From Alligator mississippiensis (Eukaryota > Chordata > Crocodylia > Alligatoridae), in contig NC_081824.1 of assembly GCF_030867095.1 (NCBI RefSeq), forward strand, positions 253,023,956-253,087,955: a stretch of 64,000 nucleotides of DNA, written 5' to 3'. This document shows, one piece after another, positions 61,702 through 64,000 of the stretch. Numbering within the stretch: position 1 is the first letter of the stretch; each line of letters begins with the position of its first letter. The position numbers and the translations under genes were made by a program. Below the pieces are notes generated by a model. That model was given only the letters and a program-made list of their open reading frames with translations. It was not told where the DNA came from and did not search any database.

Positions 61702-63578
61702 TGTCCCAGTTTGGTCTGGTCTCAGGGCTAGTGCTTTGTAGCCACAGCAAGCCAGGCTTCCAGCCTGTCAGATAGCTAACAGCTACAAATAAAGCCTTGG
61801 AGCACAGCTGCAGCTGCAAGACAAGTCAGCACTGCACTCCAGCATTAAGCAGGTCCAAAGCCTGCTGCAGTGGGAGGCTGCATACAGCTCTGTCTCTTTC
61901 CAAACCAGGGCTCTTGTCTCCCCTGACTTGGGGCAGGGAGGTAGTCCAGGACTGAAACTGGGGTCAGCCTCTGTGCCGGGAAGGGCATTATTCTCCTCCT
62001 CTACTTTTGTCTGGCCTGCGCTGTGCAATTTGCCAGACTGGCAAGGACTATTGAAGGTGGGAGGAGGGAAATCTGCCTTCCTCTGTAACATAAGGCCTGG
62101 CTCATCGTCTAAGACTCCAAGTCAGCTAGGCATGATTACAGTCCCTGCCAGGCAGAGGCCCAAGGTATTACCAGCACTTTGGTCTCTCCTACTCTCCTCC
62201 TGGGACCCCCTTCACATTTGAAATCCTTTGGTTCTTACACAAAGCTCCTTATTTGTTATGGGGTGTCAGGCCAGTGCTCTACAATGGATGTTCTTGTTTA
62301 TTCACCAAGACTTAAGACCAATTACGTTCTTACTAGTGATGGCAGGGGATTGGACATGAAGGATCAGGTGGACTCTTGCACTGCTTTGCATACATGCATT
62401 TCATAAGCACCCGAATGCACTGGGCAGCCCCAGGGACTTGATTAGAGAACAGCAGGAAGATCAGCTTGGGGAAGGGAGGGAAACAGGTTCCTTGTAAAGT
62501 GAAAGGCAGAGAAGAACAGCAATGGGATTGTGCCCTTGTTTGCTTCTTTATTACTGAGGATGAAGGGCTGAAAGGTGGGGAATCTCTTTTCAGATGTTCT
62601 CTTTTTGCTTGCTTTATTACCTTAGCGATCCATGTCAAGTGTGGAGGCAGGGTGAGCAGAGCATAAGGCAGAATTCTGCCATCCCGAGAGAGTAACCGAG
62701 AAAGAAATTTTATTTGCGCCATTTAAAATTTGGGTTTGTTTGCATCTGTTTATTAAAGATCTCCATGCCACAGAGAGGGCATTGGCACTGGGGCTTAGGT
62801 CTCAGTGCTGCCTCCCCAGTGAGGTCCTTTAACCAAACCAGACACCCCAGAGTCTGTATTCCCGAGGTGAAAAATGAGCAGACAGTACTCATTTAGAAAC
62901 CTCCATGCCTTTCAAATCTACTGCATCCAACACAAGATAGTAAAACAAAGGGCATCTGGCCAGTTATATTAAAACAATCTTTTGCAGACCCTGTAAGATT
63001 TTTCAGCTTTCCTCCCTCTCTACCTGCTGCAGGGTAATTGAACTGAATGAAATATCTGCAAAGTCACCCCTGGAGAAGCCAGGCCCAGCTTTCATTATCT
63101 TGCTCAGAGACTACACCAACAAAAATAGAAAGTCTAGTGTTTTTTTTTTGCCACCCCCAGGTTCTTGCTTTGCTGAGAGACTAGCACATTCGGGGATGAG
63201 TGACAAGGTGAAAATTTTTCTGTATTTCTTTTAAAATAGCTAATTGAACATAGTGCTGGGGAAAAGCAGCCTACATTGCCAACCTTGAGGGGGTGGGGTA
63301 GTCTTGACTAGGTAAAAGCTAATCAAGTTTCCCACGCACACTGTTTCCCACTCCTGACCCAGAGAGCTCCACTGCTACAGTTCATTCAGTCCTCAGCCTC
63401 TCAGGGCCCATTAACGTGATAGGTGTTCCTGGGGTGCAGGCACCTGTCTAAAGTGGCCGGATTAAAACCACCAATCCACTTCTTGTAACATCTCTAATCA
63501 AATGGCTGCAGTTTTCAGTTGCCCCTGGCTTAGCCCAGATCTGAATGAGCAACCAAGGCAGGTACGTGCTTTATGTAC
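61702..63578. other. spacer downstream of GPR156; possible 3'UTR
   Basis: No repeat or gene recognised. Minus-strand AATAAA signals at 62749-62754 and 62709-62714 would allow a 3'UTR of about 0.9 kb if the proximal signal at 63579 is not used. Confidence 0.5.
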
Positions 63579-63584
63579 TTTATT
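63579..63584 (-). promoter_or_regulatory. GPR156: candidate GPR156 polyadenylation signal
   Basis: AATAAA on the minus strand 64 bases after the stop codon, followed within 40 bases by TTGGTTGC. The 3'UTR would be very short if this site is used. Distal signals exist near 62.75 and 62.71 kb. Confidence 0.45.
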
Positions 63585-63648
63585 CTCAGTCCCCAGAACA
63601 ACCTACTTCCCTACTCTCACCACTGGACTAGGACAGCCTCCTTTGTGT

Positions 63649-64000
63649 CTACACAAAAGTGGGTGTCAGATCCTCTTTGAAGTTCACAACAGGTTGAGAC
63701 CTGCCGTAGAGCTTTGTCCGGAGGGTGAGGGGCTCACCTGGCTCTGGGTCTGTGTCAGTGACAGAACTATCACTGGAGACACAAGGGTCTTGGAAGCAGA
63801 TTTCACAGTAAGGCCTGTGGCAGCAGTGAAACACCTCCTCAGAGCTGCTGCTGGAGTCAGAGTCTGGGTAGCAGTACAAGGAGGGCATGAGAGGCCGTCG
63901 CAGCTCCCGTAGAGCATCCTCTTCCTGCAGCGGGGTGTGGAGCGGATGTCGCAGAGTACTGCAATTCTTTGCTTGGTCAAGCCCTGGGTGTTTGCTGGAA
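63649..64000 (-). CDS. GPR156: probable G-protein coupled receptor 156, C-terminal end (partial)
   Basis: GPR156 is an orphan class C (GABA-B-like) receptor that signals through Gi and is needed for hair-cell orientation in the inner ear. The frame is open from the window edge to a TAG at 63649-63651 and gives the last 116 residues, all from the cytoplasmic tail. The match is to the human C-terminus as I recall it: a serine-rich acidic patch, then CHRPYCEICFQ, TSDTDPEP-like VTDTDPEP, and a closing VVNFKEDLTPTFV against human IVNFKDDLKPTLV. The last residues T-F-V form a class I PDZ ligand. The seven-helix domain and earlier exons lie beyond the right edge. No splice acceptor is seen before the edge, fitting a large last exon. 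Orientation and position upstream of GSK3B match mammals. Confidence 0.95.
   Translation of the reverse strand, partial: SSKHPGLDQAKNCSTLRHPLHTPLQEEDALRELRRPLMPSLYCYPDSDSSSSSEEVFHCCHRPYCEICFQDPCVSSDSSVTDTDPEPGEPLTLRTKLYGRSQPVVNFKEDLTPTFV

Overview
The window is vertebrate nuclear DNA with only two recognisable protein-coding pieces, both on the minus strand. The first is coding exon 1 of GSK3B (27795-27882), whose 29 residues match my recollection of human GSK3B exactly. The second is the C-terminal end of the orphan class C receptor GPR156 (63649-64000, running off the right edge). GPR156 also lies upstream of GSK3B in mammals, so the window shows conserved synteny: GPR156 - about 35 kb spacer - GSK3B promoter - start of GSK3B intron 1. 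The repeats point to a sauropsid, most likely a crocodilian: many small non-autonomous hAT elements with CAGGGGTGGGCAA-type ends, 3' tails of CR1 LINEs, Harbinger-like CTTGTCTACAC elements and a solo LTR. The species call is inference.

Layout. Positions 1-27788 are GSK3B intron 1. It is AT-rich, has no exon I can support, and carries hAT insertions near 4.0, 7.9, 16.4 and 20.9 kb, a probable ancient LINE at about 18.4-19.9 kb, homopolymer and CA tracts, and a 36-bp perfect palindrome. A degenerate minisatellite of about 24-nt units (26936-27590) ends about 200 bases from the exon 1 donor. A CpG island (27600-28995) covers exon 1, the 5'UTR and the promoter. Its upstream half holds nine CCAAT/ATTGG boxes, the first few inside a degenerate repeat of about 50 bp. 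From about 29 kb to 63.5 kb is a repeat-rich intergenic spacer with foldback hAT elements, CR1 tails (including a nested cluster at 39.1-40.3 kb), a solo LTR with intact 5-bp target duplications (40698-41219), an LTR-like fossil (56790-57801) and several dispersed repeat pairs. The GPR156 3' end follows, with a possible polyadenylation signal 64 bases past its stop.

The most informative observations are: (1) nine DNA-transposon insertions with recognisable 8-bp target duplications, seven with TA at the centre, the signature described for the Buster branch of hAT; (2) three copies of a foldback hAT family; (3) a 97-bp palindromic core found twice at 94/97 identity in opposite orientation while neighbouring sequence keeps the same orientation; (4) a near-perfect 24-bp hairpin at 30036-30090; and (5) the CCAAT array and a 241-codon stop-free in-frame extension upstream of the GSK3B start. 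No RNA gene, CRISPR array or intact transposase was found.
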